Shown one piece after another: positions 47,752 to 56,763 of a stretch of 64,000 nucleotides of DNA. The notes beneath the pieces are model-generated. The model made no database searches and was not told the DNA's origin. It was given only the letters and a program-made list of their open reading frames with translations. Within the stretch, counting starts at the first letter, position 1. Every line of letters begins with the position of its first letter. The DNA comes from Alteromonas portus (lineage in GTDB: Bacteria > Pseudomonadota > Gammaproteobacteria > Enterobacterales > Alteromonadaceae), in contig NZ_SWCO01000002.1 in NCBI RefSeq assembly GCF_005117025.1, forward strand, positions 186,001-250,000, in the 5' to 3' direction. The position numbers were made by a program, and so were the translations under genes.

Positions 47752-48564
47752 TTGTCTGCGTCAGAGTTGAGTTTTCATTTTGCCCATGCAAACGGGTTTC
47801 CTGCAGGAAGCTATAACGCCATGTTTTCGGCGTTACCCAGTCACTTTAACCGTCTGCACGTTGAGCGCTTTGGTCACGACCCCCAGCTACCGGTAAATGG
47901 AAACTGGCGCAACCAAGTTCAAGAACTCATTAAACACATAAAAAGAGAAAATACCGACCCCCGTGGCGTATATGGTATTGGACACTCATTTGGTGCTGTA
48001 ATCACCTACATGGCTGCGTGCGAAGCGCCTGAACTATTCAGAGGCGTTATATTGTTCGACCCTCCATTAGTAGTTGGACCGTTAAGTTACTTCTTCAAAT
48101 TTGCGAAACATACGCCGTTAATCAACAAGTTGACACCGGCGAAATTAGCGCAAACCCGTAATACTAGTTGGCCAAGCAATACGGATATGGTGGCCTACTT
48201 TCACAGCAAAGCGCTGTTCAGAGATATGGATAAACGGTGTGTACGGGACTACGTTAAGTCTGTAACGGCTGAAAAGGGCGACAGTATTTCGCTTACGTTT
48301 CGGGCGGATGTAGAAGCTGCGTTGTTCCGCAATGTTCCGCACAACCTAGGCAAATACAAAGGGAAGCTGAAGTGCCCGGCGGTGTTGGCTACGGGTAGCA
48401 AAAGTAATGTGTGTAAGCCAGAAATGTATTCGCGTCTTTTGAAGCACAATGCTATCGAACACGCTGTTTTAGAGGGGGGACATATGTTTCCGCTGGAGCA
48501 TCCCGAGGCAGTGGCGAGCTTTATAGAGCATACGCTCGTGCAATGGAATAGTGAGGAGTTATAG
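47752..48564 (+). CDS. Alpha/beta hydrolase
   Basis: About 270-residue alpha/beta hydrolase. SFHFAHANGFPAGSY is the oxyanion-hole region near the N terminus. The nucleophile is in YGIGHSFGAVIT (GxSxG), and the catalytic His is in EGGHMFPLEHPEAV. Substrate unknown. The start is not certain. AAGGAG at 47739-47744 fits a TTG at 47752 or 47749, giving an SASELSFHF N terminus. A GTG at 47746 is too close to the site. It follows the MFS terminator closely. Confidence 0.8.
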   Translation: MSASELSFHFAHANGFPAGSYNAMFSALPSHFNRLHVERFGHDPQLPVNGNWRNQVQELIKHIKRENTDPRGVYGIGHSFGAVITYMAACEAPELFRGVILFDPPLVVGPLSYFFKFAKHTPLINKLTPAKLAQTRNTSWPSNTDMVAYFHSKALFRDMDKRCVRDYVKSVTAEKGDSISLTFRADVEAALFRNVPHNLGKYKGKLKCPAVLATGSKSNVCKPEMYSRLLKHNAIEHAVLEGGHMFPLEHPEAVASFIEHTLVQWNSEEL

Positions 48565-48698
48565 TTCTGCGTATTGGGTCAGTGTATTGATTTAATCCAG
48601 TGCCGTGATTAAAAATAGTTGCTTAATGGGATAATGGGAAAGGTTCTGGGCGACTAGATTCGTCGTCATCTTTATATTCGTAATGCGTGTGGCACAGT

Positions 48699-48735
48699 CA
48701 GATTGAAATTGGTGTTTAAAACCAACTTCAATCTG
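48699..48735. repeat. Long inverted repeat downstream of glgC
   Basis: Arms CAGATTGAA-A-TTGGT and ACCAA-C-TTCAATCTG around a short A/T loop. It lies about 20 bp past the glgC stop. It lacks a T run, so it is a possible Rho-assisted or processing hairpin. Confidence 0.5.
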
Positions 48736-48754
48736 GGTGCTTTTAAAACAATGT

Positions 48755-50041
48755 TTAATCGTGCTTTCTTGGTTTGCTAAGCCCACCTACAGGCTGCCCT
48801 AGCATCTCACGTGTAACCAGCACCACGCCTTTTTCAGATACGCGGAAACCTCGAGCTCTGTCTTGTTCATGATCGTAGCCAATCGTAGTTCCCTCAGGTA
48901 TCACACAACCGCGGTCAATGATGACCTTTTTCAATTTACAATGGCGTTTAATTTCAACGTCAGGAAGAATAACGGCATCTTCAATAAGGCCATAAGAGTG
49001 CACGCGCACGTTGGAAAAGCAAATAGACGAGCGCAGTGTAGAGCCAGATATGATGCAGCCGCCAGATACCACAGAGTTTATTGCTTCACCTCGTCTGTCA
49101 TGATCTTCCCAAACAAACTTTGCAGGTGGAAGTTGTTCCTGGTAGGTCCAAATGGGCCATTTTCTGTCGTACAAATTAAGCTGCGGTACAGGCGCAACCA
49201 TTTCCATATTCGCTTCCCAGAAAGAGTCGATGGTACCTACATCACGCCAGTAGGCGTTATCGCCACCACTTTGTTCAAATGGATAGGCGTACACTGGGTG
49301 GTCGGCAATAATTGAAGGAATGATATCTTTACCAAAGTCACGCTGAGAACCCATGTTTTCAGAGTCGACTCGAAGTTGTTCGAACAAAAATTCGGTGTCG
49401 AATACGTAGTTGCCCATGGAGGCTAGGCAGCGAGTTGGATCATTAGGTAGCGGAGTAGGGCTGGCTGGCTTTTCTTCAAAACCATTTATACGGTAATTCT
49501 CGTCAACTGACATCACGCCAAACGCGCCTGCGGCTTCTTCTAAGGGCACAGACATGCATGAGACAGTCATTTTCGCACCGGATTCCTTGTGCTTAGCAAG
49601 CATATCGCCGTAATCCATACGATAAATATGGTCACCGGAAAGGATCATGACGTACTTGGGAAGCTCATCGCGAATAATATCGATATTTTGGAAAACAGCA
49701 TCGGCCGTTCCCTCGTACCAACTATCAGAAAAGCGCTGTGATGCGGGTAGAATTTCTACCGATTCACCCAGTTCTTTTTTAAAGTGCCCCCAGCCTCTCA
49801 CAAGGTGACGAATGAGTGAGTGAGACTTGTACTGAGTCACTACACCAATTCTTCGGATGCCTGAGTTAACACAATTTGAAAGGGGAAAGTCGATGATTCT
49901 AAATTTACCGCCGAAATATAGCGCCGGTTTGGCTCTCCAATTAGTTAGCTCGTGCAGTCGTGAACCTTTGCCCCCGGCGAGAATAAGCGCATATGTATCG
50001 CGAGTAAGGTTACTGATGTAACGAGAGCTTTGATCTGCCAT
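48755..50041 (-). CDS. glgC: Glucose-1-phosphate adenylyltransferase
   Basis: 428-residue ADP-glucose pyrophosphorylase, the committed step of glycogen synthesis. [16 protein letters not shown] is the nucleotide loop, [16 protein letters not shown] follows, and GTADAVFQN and [13 protein letters not shown] are catalytic. The C-terminal left-handed beta helix runs from about residue 300. The length matches family members. It is an orphan here: glgA, glgB and glgP are not adjacent. Confidence 0.93.
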   Translation of the reverse strand: MADQSSRYISNLTRDTYALILAGGKGSRLHELTNWRAKPALYFGGKFRIIDFPLSNCVNSGIRRIGVVTQYKSHSLIRHLVRGWGHFKKELGESVEILPASQRFSDSWYEGTADAVFQNIDIIRDELPKYVMILSGDHIYRMDYGDMLAKHKESGAKMTVSCMSVPLEEAAGAFGVMSVDENYRINGFEEKPASPTPLPNDPTRCLASMGNYVFDTEFLFEQLRVDSENMGSQRDFGKDIIPSIIADHPVYAYPFEQSGGDNAYWRDVGTIDSFWEANMEMVAPVPQLNLYDRKWPIWTYQEQLPPAKFVWEDHDRRGEAINSVVSGGCIISGSTLRSSICFSNVRVHSYGLIEDAVILPDVEIKRHCKLKKVIIDRGCVIPEGTTIGYDHEQDRARGFRVSEKGVVLVTREMLGQPVGGLSKPRKHD

Positions 50042-50254
50042 TTCCTAAAAACTCCTGTAAAAAAGCGACAACTGTGTATCGATAGAATTATAAAAAGAAA
50101 ACGAAGTGTTGCGATTGAGTGCGCTATGCATGATAGGCCCGTTTGAACAGACTTTCCTGATAACCTAAACCCATATTACACAAGATATTTTATAATAACA
50201 GCCGGATTTTCCTGCTTTGTGATGAAATGGTTAAATTTATGTGGCTGGTACGAT

Positions 50255-50725
50255 CTCTTAGCAAGACACCCATCATAAACTCAACTTTTTTCATAAAAAG
50301 CCCTACGAAATAAACCTAAGAAAGACACCTAAGAAAGACACCCACCCTTTGAGTATAGAAGATAAACAAGACACCCATCGAAAAATCCAAGAGAATTAAA
50401 ACAAGATCCACTCAAAAGAGTGTTTTGGTGCTTCGTTATTATGAGATGGTAATGTGTAGTTAGCCCCTAGCAAGAAGCCCTTAGCAAGACACCCATCACA
50501 ACGAAGTCCTTAGAGCCCTTAGCGAGACACCCACCACAGATGAAGTCCTAAGCAAAGCAGCTACAAATAATGAAGATTTTAGCTATTCAGAAAGCTCACT
50601 ATTGATATAGGGGTATTGAGGTGGGGCTAAGCTTTCAAAGACATCCACGATAAAATTGTAAATAACACTACTATGTAGAAAAGCTGCTAACTGCGATGAA
50701 AATGTTCAGATGGGTGTCTATATAA
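50255..50725 (+). repeat. Dispersed cluster of GACACCCA motifs in a gene-free stretch
   Basis: The gap from 50042 to 50817 (about 775 bp) has no supported gene. It holds cores at 50265, 50337, 50370, 50488 and 50526 (all GACACCCA orientation), a variant at 50324 and one opposite copy at 50711 just before the SRPBCC gene. Left flanks TTAGCA/TTAGCG are conserved. Spacing is irregular, unlike the array at 41.5 kb. Partial copies of the flank (TTAGCAAG, CTTAGAGC) also occur between them, suggesting repeated duplication and decay. Confidence 0.88.
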
Positions 50726-50817
50726 CGTGAAAATCAAAATAGAGGTAAATGCAACTTTAAGTGACATTTGTTAATTAGATGTTATATTTAAACGACTGGT
50801 TTTTCTTGGAGTGTCAG

Positions 50818-51351
50818 ATGGGAGCATTAAAAAAACTACTAGTTGTAGTAGGTGTCGTAATTCTATTGTTTGTTGTAACAAGCTTTTTTATTCCGAATGA
50901 CTACAGCGTAGAAAGGAAGGTTAATATTGATGCTCAGCCAGCGGAGATATATCCGTATGTTGTGGATTTAAGAGAATGGCAAAAATGGGGAGTGTGGTTC
51001 AAACGTGATCCGAGTATGAAACTGAACTACTCTGGCCCAGATAGAGCAATTGGCATGCGTTCGGAGTGGAAAAGCGAAACTGAAGGGAACGGCGAAATGG
51101 AAATTACCCAGTTAGAGCACAATAAGCGTGTGCTATACAGGCTATATTTTCCTGATTTCGACATGGGGTCATCGGGCGTGGTTGAAATTGAGTCTACAGC
51201 TGATGGCTCTGTAGTTACTTGGCGAGATGAAGGTTCAGTTGATAATAACCCAATAAACAAATTTTTTGTTCTAATGATGGATAGCATGGTTGGACCCGAC
51301 TTTGAAATGGGGCTTGAAAACCTTAAAGTGCTTGTGGAGAACAATGGTTAA
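50818..51351 (+). CDS. SRPBCC family protein with membrane anchor
   Basis: 177-residue protein. An N-terminal TM segment (LLVVVGVVILLFVVTSFFI) is followed by an SRPBCC/polyketide-cyclase-like fold (about 35-175: YSVERKVNIDAQPAEIYPYV, GEMEITQLEHNKRVLYRLYF). Such domains bind hydrophobic ligands, and the ligand is unknown. The ATG at 50818 lies after GGAG. A start at 50779 lacks a site. It is the first gene of the accessory patch between glgC and the liu operon. Confidence 0.75.
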   Translation: MGALKKLLVVVGVVILLFVVTSFFIPNDYSVERKVNIDAQPAEIYPYVVDLREWQKWGVWFKRDPSMKLNYSGPDRAIGMRSEWKSETEGNGEMEITQLEHNKRVLYRLYFPDFDMGSSGVVEIESTADGSVVTWRDEGSVDNNPINKFFVLMMDSMVGPDFEMGLENLKVLVENNG

Positions 51352-51382
51352 CTAGCATTGGGCTCTGATCTAGTAATATTAA

Positions 51383-51416
51383 CGTACCGTAATATAAATA
51401 ATTAAATTACGGTACG
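51383..51416. repeat. Inverted repeat upstream of the second MFS gene
   Basis: 11-bp arms CGTACCGTAAT / ATTACGGTACG with a 12-base A/T loop, 12 bp before the MFS ATG and 32 bp after the SRPBCC stop. It may be an operator for the MFS gene or a hairpin masking its ribosome site, as no good ribosome site is visible. Confidence 0.6.
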
Positions 51417-51427
51417 CGCCATCGTTC

Positions 51428-52582
51428 ATGAAAGAAAAAAATCTCCTTGTTGCTGGTCTGTCGCTGAATAAACTCGCTGATCTACTTATTTCAGCTAAAA
51501 CAACGTTAACGGCAATTCTTGTGAGCGTCGGGGCTCCGACTTGGATGATAGGGTGGTTGGTACCCATCAGAGAATCGGGAGCACTTCTTCCACAGGTGCT
51601 CCTTAGTATTTATCTTCGCAAACACACCCAAAGACATATCGTTTGGCGCATAGGTATGGCTGTGCAAGCGTTTTCTGTACTAGGGATGTTGTTGTCGGTC
51701 GTATTTTTCTCTGGTTTCACGGCGGGAGCGCTGCTTCTTCTGTCGCTGGTTTTTCTTAGTCTAGGTCGGTCTGCTTGCTCATTAACAGTGAAAGACATGG
51801 AGGCTGATGTCGCGAAAAAGGGAGAGAGGGGAAATTTAATCGGAATAGCGTCTACCGTCTCGGGTGTGATAACTCTCTTAATTGCAATACCTCTTGTTAT
51901 TTTTGATGAATCACTATCTTCAAATGTCCTACTGCTTATTCTAAGCGGAAGCCTTCTCTCATTTGTTCTTACGTTGATATGTATTTGGCCAGTCAAGACA
52001 GAGGTGAACACCGATTCCGACGAAGGGAAAACATTCAGTATCAACTTTGACTCTACTGTTTATAAGTTTATTTTCGTAAGGGGGCTTTTTGTACACTCGG
52101 CACTTGTGGCTCCCTATTTCATGATTGAAAGAGGTGGAGACGCGAAAGAACTACTTCCTATTTATATCGGCGCTGAAGCTCTGGCCGCGCTTTTATCTTC
52201 GATTATTTGGGGAAGAATTGCAGATAAAAGTGCTAAGTTAACTCTTCAGTTATCTGGTTTTCTAGCGTTAAGCGCATGTGGAGCGCTTCTTTATTTAGAA
52301 TCAACGTCTATTACTGTTTCTGCAATTCTATTTTTTCTACTTTCAATTGCTCACACAGGTGTACGAACAGGTAGAAAAACATATAGTTTAGATGTCAAAG
52401 ATGGCCATGAGCGAACCGAACTTGTCGGCTTTTCTAACACTGCAATTGGAATAATACTGTTATCTTTTGGTGCGCTCTATGCTGCGCTAACCCCGGTTCT
52501 ACCGTTTTCTATTGTATATATAATGACAGGTATGCTAGTGATCGCAATCGTTTCGACACTCATCCTTCCCTCTGAAAAGTAG
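51428..52582 (+). CDS. MFS transporter
   Basis: 384-residue membrane protein with about 11-12 hydrophobic helices and major-facilitator character (GWLVPIRESGALLPQVLLSIYL; SSIIWGRIADKSAKLTLQLSG as the central loop, motif A-like GRIADK). It is shorter than typical 12-TM exporters but complete to the stop. Substrate unknown. There is no clear ribosome site before the ATG. It converges with the RAYT gene with a 1-bp gap and belongs to the accessory patch. Confidence 0.72.
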   Translation: MKEKNLLVAGLSLNKLADLLISAKTTLTAILVSVGAPTWMIGWLVPIRESGALLPQVLLSIYLRKHTQRHIVWRIGMAVQAFSVLGMLLSVVFFSGFTAGALLLLSLVFLSLGRSACSLTVKDMEADVAKKGERGNLIGIASTVSGVITLLIAIPLVIFDESLSSNVLLLILSGSLLSFVLTLICIWPVKTEVNTDSDEGKTFSINFDSTVYKFIFVRGLFVHSALVAPYFMIERGGDAKELLPIYIGAEALAALLSSIIWGRIADKSAKLTLQLSGFLALSACGALLYLESTSITVSAILFFLLSIAHTGVRTGRKTYSLDVKDGHERTELVGFSNTAIGIILLSFGALYAALTPVLPFSIVYIMTGMLVIAIVSTLILPSEK

Positions 52583-52583
52583 C

Positions 52584-53567
52584 CTAAAAAGGGTCGAAAC
52601 AATTTGCGGCAGATTTTTGTTTTGCCATTCGCTTCCTATTGGTATGTTGTTTAAACTGTTGCATTGACGCCGTGTCACCAGCGGCGAAAGAAAATGCATC
52701 CTCAAAGTTTTTGATAATTTGCGCCCATTGCGGTTTGCGCATTTCAATTAGCTCAATTTTATTATTATTTTCCATGGGTTTAGTGTTTTCGTTGTTGTTA
52801 TCAAGTAGTTCAATTGAGTTATTTAAAAGCGCACAATAGCTATGTAGGGTGAAATTTAAACCGCGTTGGTTTTTGCTCATTCTTTGGCTTCTGAATGGCA
52901 TTAACCCTCTTTCGGATTTATTTTTTGAAGTGCTTGAAGTTAGCCTTTTGTGAATGCTGGTGTGAAGCGAATTCTTCAAATCTGTTGCAGCTCCAGCTCG
53001 TATTGGGTTTAAATCAACGTATGCCATACACGACAATAAAGCCTTTTCCGTTAACAATGCCTGCGAGCGAAAGCGGCCTTCCCAAAAGCGACCTGTACAG
53101 TTATCTTCTTCGTTGGCTTTCCTTGCGATAAACTCGTTCAAGTTTCTTATGAACCAACTGATGTCAAAGAGCCTTTTTCTATACACTTCAGCGGTACTTT
53201 TAACCGTCTCTAATTCACTATCATTAAGTAACTCGCCCTTCATATATTTTCGAGTCAGAATAGTGCCTCTGTGCATTTGATGCCATTGCTTTAATACAGT
53301 GTTTATAGACCAGGAAAGAGCCGCGTTCTTATTGACACATAAAATAACATGTACATGGTTGCTCATTACTGCATAAGCACAAATATCGATGGCGAAAACC
53401 TTGCTTAAGAACAAAAGCCTTTTTTCAACCCATGCTTTTCTGTGTTCGTAACTGACATTGCTAATGCGATCGTATCCGCAAAGGTAGCTACGTCTTACGC
53501 AGCGAGAAATACAATGGTAATAAGGCGTGTCTTGAAGACTAATAAGAGACTTTCTACTTTGGGCCAT
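52584..53567 (-). CDS. RAYT-type Y1 transposase (REP-associated tyrosine transposase)
   Basis: 327-residue single-strand HUH transposase of the IS200-like/RAYT group. TPYYHCISRCVRRSYLCG marks the N terminus. The HUH histidines are in YAVMSNHVHVIL (about residues 71-73). The NCTGRFWEGRFRSQAL block precedes the catalytic tyrosine in MAYVDLNPIRAG (about residue 183). The C-terminal 100 residues are poorly conserved and basic. No IS200 ends or partner tnpB are seen, which fits a domesticated RAYT and not an IS. RAYTs act on short dispersed palindromes, and four motif copies lie 100-230 bp upstream of this gene. The ATG at 53567 is chosen over a TTG at 53573. Confidence 0.85.
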   Translation of the reverse strand: MAQSRKSLISLQDTPYYHCISRCVRRSYLCGYDRISNVSYEHRKAWVEKRLLFLSKVFAIDICAYAVMSNHVHVILCVNKNAALSWSINTVLKQWHQMHRGTILTRKYMKGELLNDSELETVKSTAEVYRKRLFDISWFIRNLNEFIARKANEEDNCTGRFWEGRFRSQALLTEKALLSCMAYVDLNPIRAGAATDLKNSLHTSIHKRLTSSTSKNKSERGLMPFRSQRMSKNQRGLNFTLHSYCALLNNSIELLDNNNENTKPMENNNKIELIEMRKPQWAQIIKNFEDAFSFAAGDTASMQQFKQHTNRKRMAKQKSAANCFDPF

Positions 53568-53669
53568 ATCCAATACATTCAGCGTAGTGATTTATATAGA
53601 CCTTACCATCACATACGTAGCCCTGTGACCTGAACGAAAGGGCGGTTTTACCTTTGAATATTGGCTTTA

Positions 53670-53805
53670 GCGAAGACACCCACCCTAAGTTGTCCAGCCT
53701 CTTAACAAACTAGGGGTTACTTAGACATCCATTATATTGAAAAAGGAATTACACAGACACCCAATATATTATCGTCATGTATGTTGAGGGATGGGTGTCT
53801 ACGTA
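53670..53805. repeat. GACACCCA motifs flanking the RAYT gene
   Basis: Cores begin at 53675 and 53756 (GACACCCA) and at 53792 (TGGGTGTC), with a variant GACATCCA at 53724. The copy at 53675 has TTAG and CTAA arms. Those at 53756 and 53792 face each other and could fold as a stem. They occupy the 276 bp between the RAYT start and the 3' end of the HMG-CoA lyase gene. Confidence 0.88.
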
Positions 53806-53843
53806 ACTAAGAAAGATGAATTAAAAGTAGTTATTAAAAATAG

Positions 53844-54740
53844 CTATTTTGCCAAAAGCGCACTTGCCACTTTCGATACGGGAGAGCGGCCTAGAAGCTC
53901 TGCAATGTAAGCAGACGCTTTTAGCAACGTTGGCATGTCTACACCTGTCGATATACCCATACCGTTTAACATATACAGTACGTCTTCAGTTGCAACATTT
54001 CCACTTGCACCCTTAGCATAAGGGCAGCCGCCAAGGCCTGCGATAGCGGAATCAATGGATGAGATGCCATATCCAAGGGCAGTGTATAAGTTCACTAGTG
54101 CTTGTCCATAAGTATCGTGAAAATGGGCAGCAACTTTGCTGACATTGACCTCTTTTAAAACGTCATCTAATAGCAGTTTTGTAGCCATTGGCGTACCTAC
54201 ACCGATAGTATCGCCAAGAGATACTTCGTAACACCCCATGTCGACGAGTTCTTTACTAACCTGTGTAACGGCATCAGGTGGAATTTCACCTTCATAAGGG
54301 CAGCCCATTACGCACGAAACATAGCCCCTAACTTTTATGTTGTTTTTGTTGGCTAGGGCAAACACGGCCTCAAAACGTTTTAAGCTTTCGCTTATAGAGC
54401 AGTTAATGTTCTTTTGAGAAAAAGACTCAGAGGCAGCTCCAAATACAGCAACCTCTTTTACGCCTGCATCAATTGCTGCTTCCAAGCCCCTTAGGTTGGG
54501 TGTCAATGCAGAATAATGAATCTTGTTTTCGGGGTTAAGCGCCTTAAAAACCGCATCAGAGTTCGCCATTTGCGGCACCCACTTTGGTGACACAAAGCTA
54601 CCCGCTTCAATACGGTTAAGACCGGTTTTAGAAAGAAGCTGGATAAGCTCAATTTTTTGATCGACACTCAAAGTTCGCTTTTCATTCTGAAGGCCATCTC
54701 GAGGGCCTACCTCAACAATACTCACTTCTTTGGGGAACAT
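53844..54740 (-). CDS. liuE: Hydroxymethylglutaryl-CoA lyase
   Basis: 298-residue TIM-barrel lyase that splits HMG-CoA into acetoacetate and acetyl-CoA, the last liu step of leucine breakdown. Metal and catalytic motifs are VEVGPRDGLQNEK, GCPYEGEIPPD, AHFHDTYGQALVN and the signature GLGGCPYAKGASGNVATED. The ATG at 54740 lies 4 bp after the liuD stop. An upstream reading to 54800 runs inside liuD. It is the last gene of the operon. Confidence 0.93.
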   Translation of the reverse strand: MFPKEVSIVEVGPRDGLQNEKRTLSVDQKIELIQLLSKTGLNRIEAGSFVSPKWVPQMANSDAVFKALNPENKIHYSALTPNLRGLEAAIDAGVKEVAVFGAASESFSQKNINCSISESLKRFEAVFALANKNNIKVRGYVSCVMGCPYEGEIPPDAVTQVSKELVDMGCYEVSLGDTIGVGTPMATKLLLDDVLKEVNVSKVAAHFHDTYGQALVNLYTALGYGISSIDSAIAGLGGCPYAKGASGNVATEDVLYMLNGMGISTGVDMPTLLKASAYIAELLGRSPVSKVASALLAK

Positions 54741-54744
54741 TACA

Positions 54745-56763
54745 TTAAACCTCAGCAGCTTCTTTAGCCGAGAACGCCAATAGCGTGGCGCCACCGTCAA
54801 CTAATTCACCAGGATTGAAAAAGAACTCCTCCACTGAACCGTCGTGTGGGGCGATGATGCTGTGCTCCATTTTCATCGCTTCCATAACTAGTATAGGCTC
54901 GCCTTTTTTGACCAACACACCCTTTTCGACCAAATGCGCCACTATGGTTCCGTTCATTGGGGCACTGAAATTGGCATCATTACCATCACTGCTATCATCA
55001 CCTAGCGATGCCGAGATTATGCTGAAGTTAGCATGGGTGTCTTTGTTGAAGAGTGTAAACACGCCATCATTATCTGAATACGTAAAGGTTGATTTGTATC
55101 CATTAATGGTTGCTTGCAAAGCTCTATCTATAAGCTTGCCCTTTACGTGATAGGAATTGTCCCCTACAGATAGCTCCCAAGCATCTTCAGTTCCGTGGCG
55201 CTGGTGTTTGACCTCAACATGCACTTCTTCTTGGTTGCAAAGCAAAGTAAGAGTTTCTGTATGATTTGCGTTGGCGCGCCACGCCCCGGCGGTTGACCAC
55301 ACTGGCGGGGTTTTATTACTTCCAGAAACTTTTCTATTTAAAAGCGAAAGCAATGCCATTGCAGGAATGTTAGCGTGGGTGTCATCGTTAGGTGCATCCA
55401 GGCTTATCGTGCTAAACAACGAATCATGGTGTTTCTCCACAAATGTAGTTGTAAGCTCAGCAGCAACGAATGCAGGGTGGGAGGAAACTCGCTTTAGGAA
55501 GTCGATATTTGTACTTACACCGTCAATGTAGTAATCACCCAGTGCACTAATTAGGCGCTTTAGCGCTATCTCACGGCTCTCTCCCCAAACAACGAGCTTG
55601 GCAATCATAGGGTCGTAAAAAACGCTTACCTCATCACCTTCAACAACACCTGTATCAACGCGAACTACGTCATTTTCTTTTGGTGTGCGTAGCAGGCACA
55701 GCGTGCCGGTAGAAGGGAGAAACTCGTTGTTCGGATCTTCGGCATAGATACGCGCTTCGAATGCGTGTCCTGTTAACGTAAGTTCATTTTGTTGTTTAGG
55801 AAGGGACTTTCCTTCGGCAATAGTTAATTGCCAGTGAACCAAATCCTCACGGGTGATCATTTCTGTCACAGGGTGCTCTACTTGCAAGCGTGTGTTCATT
55901 TCCATGAAGTAAAATGAATCGTCTTCATCAAGTAAAAACTCAACGGTTCCCGCACCTACGTAATTGATGGCTTTCGCCGCGAGTATCGCCGCTTCACCCA
56001 TTTTTTCTCTCACAGACTGAGACATGTTGGGGGCAGGGGCTTCTTCAATAATCTTTTGGTGGCGGCGTTGAACCGAACAATCACGCTCGAAAAGGTATAC
56101 GCCGTTGCCATGGGTGTCACAGAAAACTTGAATTTCAACATGACGAGGGCGCGTCAGGTACTTTTCAACCAGCATGTGGTCGTCACCAAAGCTCGCCATA
56201 GATTCACGTTTGGCTGCGTTTAATGCTTGAGAAAACTCTTTTTCACTCCAAACTTGGCGCATGCCCTTACCGCCACCGCCAGCAGCAGCTTTTAACAGCA
56301 CGGGGTATCCCATTTCATCTGCAGCGCCTTTTAATACTGCTTCACTTTGATCGTCGCCATGATAACCCGGTACCAAAGGAACACCTGCTTTTTCCATAAT
56401 GTGTTTGGCAGCAGACTTAGACCCCATCGCTTCAATTGCAGATGCTGGTGGGCCTACAAAGATAATATTGTTTTTGGCGCATAGATTTGCAAATTCAGCA
56501 TTTTCTGAGAGAAATCCGTAGCCTGGGTGGATAGCGTCTACACCAAGGTTCTTCGCTTTCTCAATGATCAACTCGCCTAGTAAATAACTTTCCTTTGATG
56601 GAGATGGCCCAAGATAAACAGCTTCATCGGCCATTTGAACATGAAGGGCATTTTTGTCGGCGTCAGAGTAAACGGCTACCGTCTTTATACCTTGAGCGTT
56701 GGCTGTCTTTATAACGCGGCATGCAATTTCACCACGGTTTGCAATTAGTAGTTTATTTATCAT
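54745..56763 (-). CDS. liuD: 3-methylcrotonyl-CoA carboxylase biotin-containing alpha subunit
   Basis: 672-residue alpha subunit. The biotin carboxylase domain (1-450: LLIANRGEIACRV, AAAGGGGKGMRQV, EMNTRLQVEHPVTE) is followed by the BT linker and the C-terminal biotinyl domain with biotin lysine in VMEAMKMEHS (about residue 631). It pairs with LiuB to carboxylate 3-methylcrotonyl-CoA. Two motif copies are read in frame in the variable linker, as APNDDTHANIP (core 55376) and FNKDTHANFS (core 55034). A third DTHGN at 56111 is a family-conserved site. The ATG at 56763 overlaps liuC by 11 bp. Confidence 0.92.
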   Translation of the reverse strand: MINKLLIANRGEIACRVIKTANAQGIKTVAVYSDADKNALHVQMADEAVYLGPSPSKESYLLGELIIEKAKNLGVDAIHPGYGFLSENAEFANLCAKNNIIFVGPPASAIEAMGSKSAAKHIMEKAGVPLVPGYHGDDQSEAVLKGAADEMGYPVLLKAAAGGGGKGMRQVWSEKEFSQALNAAKRESMASFGDDHMLVEKYLTRPRHVEIQVFCDTHGNGVYLFERDCSVQRRHQKIIEEAPAPNMSQSVREKMGEAAILAAKAINYVGAGTVEFLLDEDDSFYFMEMNTRLQVEHPVTEMITREDLVHWQLTIAEGKSLPKQQNELTLTGHAFEARIYAEDPNNEFLPSTGTLCLLRTPKENDVVRVDTGVVEGDEVSVFYDPMIAKLVVWGESREIALKRLISALGDYYIDGVSTNIDFLKRVSSHPAFVAAELTTTFVEKHHDSLFSTISLDAPNDDTHANIPAMALLSLLNRKVSGSNKTPPVWSTAGAWRANANHTETLTLLCNQEEVHVEVKHQRHGTEDAWELSVGDNSYHVKGKLIDRALQATINGYKSTFTYSDNDGVFTLFNKDTHANFSIISASLGDDSSDGNDANFSAPMNGTIVAHLVEKGVLVKKGEPILVMEAMKMEHSIIAPHDGSVEEFFFNPGELVDGGATLLAFSAKEAAEV

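Noticed and set aside
52584..53567. Complete IS200/IS605 insertion sequence
   Set aside because: No tnpB, no recognisable subterminal hairpins bounding the gene, and the protein is longer than IS200 TnpA. The RAYT group fits better.
54497..54504. Motif core in the HMG-CoA lyase gene
   Set aside because: It encodes LTPNLRG, a conserved family stretch, and lacks the arms.
56111..56118. Motif core encoding DTHGN in liuD
   Set aside because: This position (D-x-H-G-N before the LFERDCS motif) is conserved in biotin carboxylases generally, so the match is probably coincidental.
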